The notes under the pieces were generated by a model that was given only the letters and a program-made list of their open reading frames with translations, had not been told where the DNA came from and did not search any database. Shown one piece after another: positions 7,412 to 16,173 of a DNA stretch of 51,951 nucleotides (positions are counted from its first letter, which is position 1; every line of letters starts with the position of its first letter). This DNA is from Paulinella micropora (lineage: Eukaryota > Cercozoa > Imbricatea > Euglyphida): positions 570,309 through 622,259 of the forward strand of contig BJOX01000356.1 of the NCBI GenBank assembly GCA_009731375.1. The letters are read 5' to 3'. Both the position numbers and the translations under genes were made by a program.

Positions 7412-10126
7412 TTAGCACGCCAGCTGCTGCGCCCAGTAGGAGTAGTAATTGGACAAGGAGGGGACGTACGCTGGGGGCGCCGACGGGCCGGGGGCGTACG
7501 CCGGGGGCGCCGACGGGCCGGGGGCGTACGCTGGGGGCGCCGACGGGCCGGGGGCGTACGCGAAGGTATCGAGGGGAGGCGTCCAGGCAGAGGCTAGAGC
7601 CGCCACCTCCGGGTGTGCCGCCGCCGCGCCGCCCGTGCGCTGGGCCGGGGGGGGGCCACACACGGGCTGCGCCTGCTGCACGTGCCAGCACACTGTGCAG
7701 ACAGAATCTGGTTGGCTGGGTTCCGCCTGCGTCGGTGGCTGCTGCTGCGCCAGGACGCACGCCGTGCAGACAGTCCACGACTGGCTGGGCTCGGCCTCCG
7801 CCGGCTGCTGCTGCTGCTGCTGCTGTACGTGCTGGCACACCGTGCAGCCAGTCCACGACTGGCTGGGCTCCGCCTGCGGCTGCTGCTGTACCAGCACGCA
7901 GGCGGTGCAGACAGAGGGCTGCTCCTCGGATTTAGCCTGGGCCCGGTGCTCCTGGCAGGTCGTCCAGCTGACGGACGACTCCCCGGGGTCGGCCTGCGCC
8001 AGCGGCTGGTGCTTCTGGCAGATCGTGCAGAAGAAGGTCGACTCGCTGAGCTCCGCCTCTGCCACTGGCAGCTGCTTCCGCGCGCAGCTGGGGCACACAA
8101 AGGTGGTGCTGTGCGAGACCGAGACCGCCTCCTGGGCCGCCCCCGCCGCGGCGGGCCGCCCGCCGTCCGGCAGCTTCCGCGCGCAGCTGGGGCACACAAA
8201 GGTGGTGCTATGCGAGACCGAGACCACCTCCTGGGCCGCCCCCGCCGCGGCGGGCCGCCCGCCATCCGGCAGCTTCCGTGCGCAGCTGTGGCACACAAAG
8301 GTGGTGCTGCGGGAGGGCTCCCGCGCCGCGTCACAGCTGACGCAGATCCACGGCAGAGTGACGCTGGCCTGGCCCCCGGGAACAGGCTTCGGCGCCCCCC
8401 GCAGCACCTCCTCGGCCGCCTTGAGGGGCACTAGCCCCGCGGCGTAAAACAAGATTTCCGCCTCGCCTGGCGGGGCACCCTCCATGGACAGCTGGACGCT
8501 CTGTGGGTCCAGGACGATGTCCCCCAGCTCCTGCCGGGCTTGGGCCAACCCCCGGCAGAACTCCTGGTACGCCGTGATGGGTACCTTGAAGACATGCGTG
8601 TCCGCCTCCACCTGCAGCGTCTCCTGGACCGCCGACGTCAGGAGCGCTGGCACGGGCGGCGACCCGGACAATGACAGAGAGTCGGCCGCGCCACGCTCAG
8701 GGACCCGGCTACCAGCCTGTGACTCGCTCAGCGCTACCGATGGCTCGACCACGTGCGCCCCGTTCAGAGAAGCGAAGATGGGCTCGAAGGCACTGTCTGC
8801 CTCCCGTCCCTCAGGCTCGCCTGTTGTGCCCGGCCGTGGTTCCCTTGCGCTCTGGGCCGGCGGGGCCCCCGCCCGGCCTTTGTCTCGCACCCGCTGCATA
8901 AGTTGCACGTACCACAGTTGCACAAACACCTGCTGGGCCGGGGTCAAGGGGGCCGACGACGGCATGGCCCACTGCGCCCACCCCTCAGTCTGCGTCACGT
9001 GCCGCTCCAGCTCGGCCTGGTGGTCGTACCCCGCCACCGTCGAGCGCAACAGCGACAGGTAGTGCGGCGAAGTACCCGGAGAGTCTGTGTGCGGGTGGGT
9101 AAAAGCGAACGTGCCGGGCTGCCCGGCCGAGCCGGCCAGCGTGCGCGGCTCCTGGCGGCCCGGCTCCCGATAGCTCACCCGCAGCGAGGTGCCGCTCTCG
9201 GCCGGCTCGCGCGCGGCCGCCAGCAGCAAGGGGACGAAGCCCGCCCCCTTGACCTCCCCCAGCGGGTTCGGCACCGGCTGTCCCGCCCTCACCTGGAGCC
9301 GCTTTTCTACCACCACGTACCGTGTCCCCTGCAGCGAGAGTGGATAGAAGAAGGCGGGCAGCTTGAGCATGGCCGGGCCCGTGCGGGCCAGCACTCGTTC
9401 CACGTCCAGTGGTGTCCTGAGGCACTCGACGCCCCCATCTCCCAGGGCTTTCGCCACCTCGTCGCACCAGGTGCGGTCGTCACAGTGGATCGAGTGCCCG
9501 TCATCGTACACCACCTGGCAGAAGGACGCCGCCGCGTCTGTCGTGTGACCAAAGTAAGTCCGCAGCAGCCGGAGCAGGTCTTGGGCCAAGGAGCTGTCCC
9601 GCGCGCCGTCCGGCGCCTCGTCCACCGCCGGTGCCTGGCCGGGGCCTCCTTGGAGCGCGCGCCCGAGTATCTGCCGTAGTACCTCGGAATCGGCCGAGCG
9701 CAGCCAGGCATCTTCCAGGCGGAAGCTGTAGCAGGCCGGGAGCCGGGCTTCGTCGCAGACACTCAGGTGGCCGCGCGCGGGACGCTCCTCCGCATGAATA
9801 GCTTCCCCCGCCAGCCACAAGCAATGGCCGCAGCAGCGTTGGCAGGCCCCGGGGCCGTCGCACACGCGGCCACAGGACCGGCAGAAGCAATGGGGCGTAC
9901 TGCCGCCCGCCAACAGGTGCAACACTTCCTCCCGGGACACGCGCTCCGGGGCCGGGGCCACGTGCAGGGACTCCGAGAGGAGGCTGTCTAGGTCGGGCGG
10001 GCCCCCGAACCCGCGCGCCTCCAGCGGGTCCTGGTCCTGGGGGCCCGGATCCTGGTCCTGGTCCGGGTACGGGTCCTGCAGCTGGACTTTAAACACTGAA
10101 ACACTGGGCTCAAGAAAATCTGCCAT
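7412..10126 (-). CDS. 904-aa Cys-rich (CxxC) protein of unknown function
   Basis: I recognise no family. The N-terminus is acidic/Gln-rich (PDQDQDPGPQDQDP). A Cys cluster at about 80-102 (CFCRSCGRVC, then CQRCCGHC) could bind zinc. The middle third is globular without repeats. From about residue 590 to 870 there are around nine knuckles of the form CxxC, including three near-identical modules around TTFVC(H/P)SCARK separated by LPDGGRPAAAG, then Gln-rich spacers between further CxxC pairs (CTACVLVQQQ, CTVCQHVQQQ). The C-terminus has a Pro-rich 10-residue repeat, YAPGPSAPPA, three times. It has no signal peptide or membrane segment, so it is probably intracellular or an internal virion component. 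It is intronless and divergent from the primase gene at 10706. Confidence 0.7.
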   Translation of the reverse strand: MADFLEPSVSVFKVQLQDPYPDQDQDPGPQDQDPLEARGFGGPPDLDSLLSESLHVAPAPERVSREEVLHLLAGGSTPHCFCRSCGRVCDGPGACQRCCGHCLWLAGEAIHAEERPARGHLSVCDEARLPACYSFRLEDAWLRSADSEVLRQILGRALQGGPGQAPAVDEAPDGARDSSLAQDLLRLLRTYFGHTTDAAASFCQVVYDDGHSIHCDDRTWCDEVAKALGDGGVECLRTPLDVERVLARTGPAMLKLPAFFYPLSLQGTRYVVVEKRLQVRAGQPVPNPLGEVKGAGFVPLLLAAAREPAESGTSLRVSYREPGRQEPRTLAGSAGQPGTFAFTHPHTDSPGTSPHYLSLLRSTVAGYDHQAELERHVTQTEGWAQWAMPSSAPLTPAQQVFVQLWYVQLMQRVRDKGRAGAPPAQSAREPRPGTTGEPEGREADSAFEPIFASLNGAHVVEPSVALSESQAGSRVPERGAADSLSLSGSPPVPALLTSAVQETLQVEADTHVFKVPITAYQEFCRGLAQARQELGDIVLDPQSVQLSMEGAPPGEAEILFYAAGLVPLKAAEEVLRGAPKPVPGGQASVTLPWICVSCDAAREPSRSTTFVCHSCARKLPDGGRPAAAGAAQEVVSVSHSTTFVCPSCARKLPDGGRPAAAGAAQEAVSVSHSTTFVCPSCARKQLPVAEAELSESTFFCTICQKHQPLAQADPGESSVSWTTCQEHRAQAKSEEQPSVCTACVLVQQQPQAEPSQSWTGCTVCQHVQQQQQQQPAEAEPSQSWTVCTACVLAQQQPPTQAEPSQPDSVCTVCWHVQQAQPVCGPPPAQRTGGAAAAHPEVAALASAWTPPLDTFAYAPGPSAPPAYAPGPSAPPAYAPGPSAPPAYVPSLSNYYSYWAQQLAC
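7471..7560. repeat. Three tandem 30-bp coding repeats
   Basis: Three consecutive 30-bp units, almost identical at the DNA level, encode the YAPGPSAPPA repeat at the C-terminus of the 904-aa protein. The low divergence points to recent slippage or unequal exchange. Confidence 0.9.
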
Positions 10127-10705
10127 TCTGCTCGCACCGCCGTACTACCGACCGTAGCCAGAGCGAGGGAGGGCCCGACTTCTTTTGTCAGTACCACCCA
10201 GCGTGGTAGCCGGGGCACGCGAACGGGGTGACAGAAAGCCAGGAAGGGGGGGAGGGCGGCGCCCTCCCGCGGGCCAGGGGAGGGGGAGCGGGCAGGGGGG
10301 CGGCCCGCGGCGGGGGGCGGGGGAGGGAGCCGTGGGCGCCCCTTCCTCCTCCCCGCGCCCGGGGGCCGGGCGCCGTCGCTGCCGCCGGGCACACAGGGCG
10401 AGGCGGAGGCCACGCCGGTGTCGGGGGCCCGGCGGAGGCACGCTCGTCGGCACGGTCGTACCCCCGGCCGGGGGGCAGGCCGCGCCCCCGTTGGGTAGGG
10501 AGGGGCGCCGCGGTCGCCCACCCCCGGGCGGGCGCGGGGGGCGGGGCCACGCCAGTGTCGCGAGCCCGGCGAGAGGAGCGCTGGTCGGCACGGTCGTCAC
10601 CCCCGGAGGGGGGAGCGGCGGCGGGCGGCGGGCGGGGACGGGGAGCCCGGGGGGGCCTGTACACTTCAAAATGACGCGGGCCGCCCCGGGGGCAGTGGTA
10701 CCCGC
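10127..10705. promoter_or_regulatory. Divergent intergenic region with a long imperfect direct repeat
   Basis: A 579-bp spacer separates the starts of the 904-aa gene (-) and the primase gene (+). It contains an imperfect direct repeat of about 72 bp at roughly 10404-10475 and 10541-10613. Both copies share GCCACGCC(G/A)GTGTCG, then GCCCGGCG, then GTCGGCACGGTCGT and CCCCCGG. The rest is G-tract-rich. The repeated core lies in the position expected for shared regulatory sites or a replication or transcription control element. No TATA box is clear. Confidence 0.5.
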
Positions 10706-12268
10706 ATGGAGCTGAGCGAGCCGGCCTGGACGGAGCACTGCCCTGCCTCCCTCGCCGGAGACTCCGCCCGGCAGCTCGCTAGCTCCGCGCAACTGCAGGC
10801 GCTGCTGCGGCGCTACCGCGTGCCCGTGGGCGGAACGCAGCCGTTCAATAGCACCAGCTTCACGGGGGGCAAGTTCCTGCTACCGGATGACCCGCAAGTC
10901 TGCTTGCAGGTGGTGGAGCTGCTGGCCTGCCTGCGGGGCACGCCCTGGGCGGTGCCGCTGGTCGAGCGTACGCTGCCAGACGTTGGTAAATTCTACTTGG
11001 ACCTAGACTGGGCGCTGCCGGGCCACACGGCCTGCCCGACCGAGATCCTGGCGCCCTGCGACAGCGCGGGGCCGGCCGCCCTCCACCGCGACTGCTTTGT
11101 CGCCTTGGCGCACCGGGCCGTCGGGTTCCTGGTCGCGGACCCGGCGCTGAGCACGGCCGTGCTGCTCAACTCCTGCGGCTACTGCCGGGTGCGCAGGTGC
11201 TACAAGGCGTCGTTCCGGCTCGTGTACCACTCGCTGTACCTGCCCAAGGCCGCGGCCAAGGCCCTGGCCTTCCTCGTCGCCAAGCTGTGTCACGTCCACT
11301 ACGGCTGCGAGCGCGCCCAGGGCGAGCTGCTCACCAAGGTCGTCGACCAGTCGGTCTATGACAAGAACCGCCTCATCCGCTACCCGTACGCCGACAAGGG
11401 CGCCAGGCTAGTGTGTGCGACCTGCCGGGAGCTCGGCGGGGCCAAGCTGCAACTGTGCCTCAAGGGCTCCTGCCGCACCGTCCTGGCCGGCCGGCCCTGC
11501 GTGCCGGTGGGCCGCCTCGGCGCCGGCGGCGAGCTGACGACCCGTGGCCTGTCGTGGCGCGACTTCCTGCTGGACGCCAGCGTGCGGCAGCAACGGGCGG
11601 GCGCGCCGCCGCCGCCGCCGCCCCCCGGCCTGGCGCCGAGGCTGCAGGAGCTCGCACGGCTGGCCCGGGCGGCCACCCTGGTCGTGGAGGACGAGCCCCC
11701 CGAGTGGCACCCCCCCGCGCCGCCCGCGTCCCCGCCCGCGCCGCCGCCGTCGGCCGCCCGTGGTCCGCAGCCGCCGCCGTCGGCCGCCCGTGGTCCGCAG
11801 CCGGCACAGGGGCCGGCGCGGGGGCCGGTGTACGTACCCTGGGACAGCGGGCTGCCCGGCCGCCTGCACTGCGAGCCGCGGGGCTGGGCGCCCACCCCGG
11901 GCGCCACGTACGGCTTCCGGGCGCTGCTGGAGCACCTGGTGGCGCCTTACCTCGGCGCCGCCGGCGGCGAACCGCTGCTCAACTGGGCGCAGCGCGCTCA
12001 CGGCAGCCACGGGGACCGGGCGTCCGGGTGGGTGCGGGTCACGGCCTACAGCAACCTGACGGCGCCGACGCCCGCCCAGGCCGCCCGGTGCCCCTTCCAG
12101 TCGGCGGTGCGCGGCGCCGCGTACAAGCACCAGAGCAACTTTGTGTCGGCCGTCGTCAACGGGCGCAACCTCTTTTTTGTGTGCCACGACGACCAGTGCG
12201 AACCCCTGCGGCACATCCGGATTCGCTTGCCGGCCTGGGCGCTGGGCCGGCTGGGCGCCGCCCCCTAA
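10706..12268 (+). CDS. PrimPol-type archaeo-eukaryotic primase with UL52/PrimPol zinc knuckle
   Basis: A 520-aa DNA primase/primase-polymerase. Motif I is KFYLDLDW (about 93-100), giving the metal-binding DxD. Motif III is VVDQSVYDKNRLIR (about 212-225), matching the 'VD-x-x-VY-x-x-NR-x-x-R' signature of eukaryotic and viral PrimPols. The C-terminal zinc module reads Cys, then KHQSN, then CHDDQC (about 475-498), as in PrimPol and herpesvirus UL52-like primases. At motif II, where S-x-H is usual, I read SFR, so the His appears replaced. A Pro-rich insertion (about 300-370), including two copies of PPSAARGPQP, separates the catalytic and zinc parts. It is likely to initiate viral or element DNA replication. 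It is intronless. AGTAAAA at about 12391 is a possible weak poly(A) signal. Confidence 0.85.
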   Translation: MELSEPAWTEHCPASLAGDSARQLASSAQLQALLRRYRVPVGGTQPFNSTSFTGGKFLLPDDPQVCLQVVELLACLRGTPWAVPLVERTLPDVGKFYLDLDWALPGHTACPTEILAPCDSAGPAALHRDCFVALAHRAVGFLVADPALSTAVLLNSCGYCRVRRCYKASFRLVYHSLYLPKAAAKALAFLVAKLCHVHYGCERAQGELLTKVVDQSVYDKNRLIRYPYADKGARLVCATCRELGGAKLQLCLKGSCRTVLAGRPCVPVGRLGAGGELTTRGLSWRDFLLDASVRQQRAGAPPPPPPPGLAPRLQELARLARAATLVVEDEPPEWHPPAPPASPPAPPPSAARGPQPPPSAARGPQPAQGPARGPVYVPWDSGLPGRLHCEPRGWAPTPGATYGFRALLEHLVAPYLGAAGGEPLLNWAQRAHGSHGDRASGWVRVTAYSNLTAPTPAQAARCPFQSAVRGAAYKHQSNFVSAVVNGRNLFFVCHDDQCEPLRHIRIRLPAWALGRLGAAP

Positions 12269-12450
12269 GAATCAGCCCGTCCACGGACGCTGGGAGCCGG
12301 CCGGGCCGCCCCTGGCGCTTGCCCGGCCGGGCCGCGAGTGTGGGAGGGGGCGAGAACAGAGGGGGGAGCGAGGGAGGGGAGCGGCCAGCAGTGTCAGTAA
12401 AAACCCAAGCCAGTCGGTCACGCCAGTGAGGCCCGGCAGCCCGGCCCGGC
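12269..12450. other. 3' flank of the primase gene
   Basis: GC-rich non-coding sequence up to the assembly gap. I see nothing in it beyond a possible AGTAAA-type poly(A) signal near 12391. Confidence 0.4.
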
Positions 12451-13426
12451 NNNNNNNNNNNNNNNNNNNNNNNNNNNNNNNNNNNNNNNNNNNNNNNNNN
12501 NNNNNNNNNNNNNNNNNNNNNNNNNNNNNNNNNNNNNNNNNNNNNNNNNNNNNNNNNNNNNNNNNNNNNNNNNNNNNNNNNNNNNNNNNNNNNNNNNNNN
12601 NNNNNNNNNNNNNNNNNNNNNNNNNNNNNNNNNNNNNNNNNNNNNNNNNNNNNNNNNNNNNNNNNNNNNNNNNNNNNNNNNNNNNNNNNNNNNNNNNNNN
12701 NNNNNNNNNNNNNNNNNNNNNNNNNNNNNNNNNNNNNNNNNNNNNNNNNNNNNNNNNNNNNNNNNNNNNNNNNNNNNNNNNNNNNNNNNNNNNNNNNNNN
12801 NNNNNNNNNNNNNNNNNNNNNNNNNNNNNNNNNNNNNNNNNNNNNNNNNNNNNNNNNNNNNNNNNNNNNNNNNNNNNNNNNNNNNNNNNNNNNNNNNNNN
12901 NNNNNNNNNNNNNNNNNNNNNNNNNNNNNNNNNNNNNNNNNNNNNNNNNNNNNNNNNNNNNNNNNNNNNNNNNNNNNNNNNNNNNNNNNNNNNNNNNNNN
13001 NNNNNNNNNNNNNNNNNNNNNNNNNNNNNNNNNNNNNNNNNNNNNNNNNNNNNNNNNNNNNNNNNNNNNNNNNNNNNNNNNNNNNNNNNNNNNNNNNNNN
13101 NNNNNNNNNNNNNNNNNNNNNNNNNNNNNNNNNNNNNNNNNNNNNNNNNNNNNNNNNNNNNNNNNNNNNNNNNNNNNNNNNNNNNNNNNNNNNNNNNNNN
13201 NNNNNNNNNNNNNNNNNNNNNNNNNNNNNNNNNNNNNNNNNNNNNNNNNNNNNNNNNNNNNNNNNNNNNNNNNNNNNNNNNNNNNNNNNNNNNNNNNNNN
13301 NNNNNNNNNNNNNNNNNNNNNNNNNNNNNNNNNNNNNNNNNNNNNNNNNNNNNNNNNNNNNNNNNNNNNNNNNNNNNNNNNNNNNNNNNNNNNNNNNNNN
13401 NNNNNNNNNNNNNNNNNNNNNNNNNN
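12451..13426. other. Assembly gap (N run)
   Basis: 976 Ns. ORFs drawn through this gap are artefacts. A gene could be hidden here. Confidence 0.99.
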
Positions 13427-13482
13427 CCCCCCGCAACCTCTCGGAACAACGCCGGCAGAGTGAGACTCCACAGTTCCCAGAG

Positions 13483-13956
13483 ATGAAGGCCTGGGTGCCC
13501 CCCTGCGATCCCCGGACCGGGGCCGACGACGACGAGAAGCTCCGCGCGGAGGCCAGGGCCGGCGGCCGAAAGCCAGGCTCGCACTGGGAGCTGCCCGCCG
13601 AGTCGTTTTACCGGCAGGACGGCAACGATTTCCAGCGCAAGTTCGCGGCCGCGCAGTGCCCGGGAGCCCGCGGCCGGGGCAGGGAGCAGCGCTTTCTGCC
13701 GTGTGCACAGGCCTGGCTGCTAGCCGTGCTCGAGAAGAACGCGGGCGGGGAGGCTAAAGACGACGAGGAGTTGGTGAGCATGCTGCAGCGCCTGACGGAC
13801 TGGTGGATCGACGTGCTCAAGGAAGACAGGCACCAGCTGGACGACGGGTGGGTCTGCCTGGGGCAGGTCCTGGGGTACTTCGAGGACAAGCACGCCCTGG
13901 CCGTGAGGCTCACGCGGTCGACCAGGGGCCCCAGCCCCCTCCGCCAGACTAAGTAG
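13483..13956 (+). CDS. 157-aa protein of unknown function
   Basis: I do not recognise this protein. It opens 56 bp after the gap with a clean ATG and has a hydrophilic, charged N-terminal half, then a helical segment rich in Trp and Leu (PCAQAWLLAVLEKN and RLTDWWIDVLKED, about 85-125). It has no signal peptide or transmembrane helix. Codon use is GC-rich like its neighbours. It is convergent with the zinc-finger gene at 14169-16169. An upstream exon or longer N-terminus could be lost in the gap. Confidence 0.55.
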   Translation: MKAWVPPCDPRTGADDDEKLRAEARAGGRKPGSHWELPAESFYRQDGNDFQRKFAAAQCPGARGRGREQRFLPCAQAWLLAVLEKNAGGEAKDDEELVSMLQRLTDWWIDVLKEDRHQLDDGWVCLGQVLGYFEDKHALAVRLTRSTRGPSPLRQTK

Positions 13957-14140
13957 CAGGGTGGAAGCACGGCCGTGCCGCTGGTCGCTAGACTAACCGG
14001 CGGAGCCCCCGACCAACCGCCGGCCGCGGCAGCCGGCTGTTGCCGCCCGAACTACCACTGCCGGCGTAGGAGGCCGGGGAAAGCACGCGCCTGGCGCGAG
14101 CCGAGTCGGTCCGCAAGAGTGCAGTGCTGGTCGTCAGCTT

Positions 14141-14146
14141 TTTATT
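14141..14146 (-). terminator. Poly(A) signal AATAAA (minus strand)
   Basis: TTTATT on the plus strand is AATAAA on the minus strand, about 23 nt beyond the stop of the zinc-finger/nuclease gene. Confidence 0.7.
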
Positions 14147-14168
14147 AAAAACAAATTGGCTTCCTCTT

Positions 14169-16169
14169 CTATTCTACTAGGACCACACAGTCGCGCAGAG
14201 CTAACGCCACTTCGGCATTGCCATCGCCGGTGTCCTGCGCAGTCTCGTACAGGCCGCCCGCCAGCCGCTGCCACGGCGGCGCGGTCGCGGGCGCCGTCGT
14301 GGTCTGCAGGTCGTAGTACAGGTATATCAGCGACAGGCCCGGCCGGCCCGCGACCTCCGGCACGCGCCCGTCCTGTAGGTCCACCAACAACCGCTGCAGG
14401 CGCTCGAACCTGGCCGCCAGCGGCGGGTCGTGCAGCACGCCGTCCACCTCGAACCAGTGCGGGTTGAAGCGGATGTATACGACGGGCACGTTCCGGAAGC
14501 TGGGGTTGGCAGCCAACGCCGTGCTGATCTGGAGCACGCGCCCCAGCTCGCACCGGTAGCGCCGGTGCGCAAACTCGTCGTTGCCCAACAACAGCAAACA
14601 CCGGCGCTCGGGCGGCAGCGACTGGAACCCGAGCAGGTGGAAGTCGGGCCGCGAGCTCACGGCTCCTGCAAACTGCAGGGTGATTTGGGCATTGCAGTGT
14701 TGGTAGAAGATGGCATTGGCAAAGTCGCGGTCAAACGCCCAGCCCTGAGTTGTCAGGAACTCGGCCAGCTGCTGCTCGCTCTTGAAGCGCTGGGCGATGC
14801 CCTCGGCCGTGTGACAGCGCTGCACGTGATCATCCAGCGAGCGCTCTGTCTTGCAGCGCGTCGTGCACTGTAGCAGGCCTTGTCCGGTCTGGAACTTGGC
14901 CGTGCTGAACGACGCAAAGAGACACAAGTGCTGCCACTTCTTGCTTTCTTCGTGCCTCTTCTCGTGTCTATTGAGATTGCTAGAGTTGCTGAAGCGGGCC
15001 CCACACTCTGGGCACGCAAACGGCTTGTCCCCATTGTGCGTAAGCAGGTGTATCTTGAGATTGCTAGAGGCAGTGAAGCGGGCCTCGCACTCTGGGCACG
15101 CAAACGGCTTGTCACCACTGTGCGTACGCAGATGTCTTTGGAGGTTGCCAGATCTTCTAAAGCGGGCCTCGCACTCTGGGCACGCAAACGGCTTCTCCCC
15201 GCTGTGCGTACGCAGGTGACTTTTGAGACTGCTAGATTGGCTGAAGCGGGCGTCGCACTCTGGGCACGCAAACGGCTTGTTCCCACTGTGCGTACGCAGG
15301 TGACTTTTGAGATTGCTAGAGTCACTAAAGCGGGCCCCACACTCTGGGCACGCAAACGGCTTGTCCCCATTGTGCGTACGCAGGTGTATCTTGAGACTGC
15401 TAGATTGGCTGAAGCGGGCCTCGCACTCTGGGCACGCAAACGGCTTGTTCCCACTGTGCGTACGCAGGTGACTTTTGAGATTGCTAGGGTCACTAAAGCG
15501 GGCCTCACACTCTGGGCACGCAAACGGCTTGTCCCCACTGTGCGTACGCAGGTGTCTTTTGAGATGGCCAGATCTTCCGAAACGGGCCTCGCACTCTGGG
15601 CACGCAAACGGCTTCTCCCCACTGTGTGTGCGCATGTGTACCTTGAGATCGCTAGCTTGGCTAAAGCGGGCCTTGCACTCTGGGCACGCAAACGGCCTGT
15701 CCCCGCTGTGCGTACGCAGGTGACTTTTGAGATGGGCAGATCTTCTGAAGCGGGCCTCACACTCTGGGCACGCAAACGGCTTCTCTTCACCGTGTGTGCG
15801 CATGTGTACCTTGAGATCGCTAGCTTGTCTAAAACATTTACCACACTGGGCACAAGTAAAATTCTTTTCCTTTGCTGGCTGTGAGCTTGGTGTGTCCTCA
15901 CGCTCTTCTGCAATTGTTTTTTGTTTGTCTCCCGTCCGGGCGCTCTCGGCTGGTACACTCGGCTGAGTAGGTGTCGCATGACGCGCGCACAGCGTGGGCC
16001 ACTCACGGTCTCTGGCCACGGTCGCCAGCGTCGCGAGGTTTTCCTGCAGGTAGCAGCTTTCACAGGCGGGGCGGTCCGCCGAGGCTTGGCCTCCACGCCA
16101 CTCCTTGAACCAGCTGGCAGCCCTCGACGACTTTGAACGCAGCCCCCTATAATCATTTAACAAGAACAT
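14169..16169 (-). CDS. C2H2 zinc-finger array fused to a PDDEXK nuclease-like domain
   Basis: 666 codons. The N-terminus (1-103) has a possible Cys/His site (CESC ... CARH, about 36-64). Residues 104 to about 407 hold 11 tandem C2H2 fingers with the regular 28-residue spacing (FACPECEARF-x-x-S-x-x-LK-x-HLRTH) and THSG(D/E/N)KP linkers. A divergent twelfth Cys/His finger lies near 435-453. The C-terminal domain has RPDF (507-510), LLGNDEFAH (about 527-535), Tyr/Cys, and VVYIRFNP (563-570). This resembles the restriction-endonuclease-fold proteins common in algal and giant viruses, whose core reads RxDF ... ExDExQH ... IRFNP. The first acidic residue of ExDE appears to be Gly here, so catalysis is doubtful. 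The fusion implies sequence-specific DNA binding. The start lies at the junction with the PLV. Confidence 0.8.
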   Translation of the reverse strand: MFLLNDYRGLRSKSSRAASWFKEWRGGQASADRPACESCYLQENLATLATVARDREWPTLCARHATPTQPSVPAESARTGDKQKTIAEEREDTPSSQPAKEKNFTCAQCGKCFRQASDLKVHMRTHGEEKPFACPECEARFRRSAHLKSHLRTHSGDRPFACPECKARFSQASDLKVHMRTHSGEKPFACPECEARFGRSGHLKRHLRTHSGDKPFACPECEARFSDPSNLKSHLRTHSGNKPFACPECEARFSQSSSLKIHLRTHNGDKPFACPECGARFSDSSNLKSHLRTHSGNKPFACPECDARFSQSSSLKSHLRTHSGEKPFACPECEARFRRSGNLQRHLRTHSGDKPFACPECEARFTASSNLKIHLLTHNGDKPFACPECGARFSNSSNLNRHEKRHEESKKWQHLCLFASFSTAKFQTGQGLLQCTTRCKTERSLDDHVQRCHTAEGIAQRFKSEQQLAEFLTTQGWAFDRDFANAIFYQHCNAQITLQFAGAVSSRPDFHLLGFQSLPPERRCLLLLGNDEFAHRRYRCELGRVLQISTALAANPSFRNVPVVYIRFNPHWFEVDGVLHDPPLAARFERLQRLLVDLQDGRVPEVAGRPGLSLIYLYYDLQTTTAPATAPPWQRLAGGLYETAQDTGDGNAEVALALRDCVVLVE
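14937..15860 (-). repeat. Tandem 84-bp zinc-finger-coding repeats (11 units)
   Basis: Eleven 84-bp units encode the C2H2 fingers. The framework codons are almost invariant (the DNA phrase CTCTGGGCACGCAAACGG recurs in most units). Differences cluster at the base-contacting helix positions (for example QASDLK, RSAHLK, DPSNLK, QSSSLK, RSGNLQ). This is the pattern of concerted evolution with diversifying contact residues. Confidence 0.9.
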
Positions 16170-16173
16170 TCAG

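Noticed and set aside
12141-13708. ORFs running through 12451-13426
   Set aside because: They consist mostly of Ns and only appear open because the gap has no stops.
14753-16156. 467-codon minus ORF and plus-strand ORFs over the zinc-finger array
   Set aside because: Out-of-frame readings of the 84-bp repeats. Only the 666-codon frame gives C2H2 fingers.
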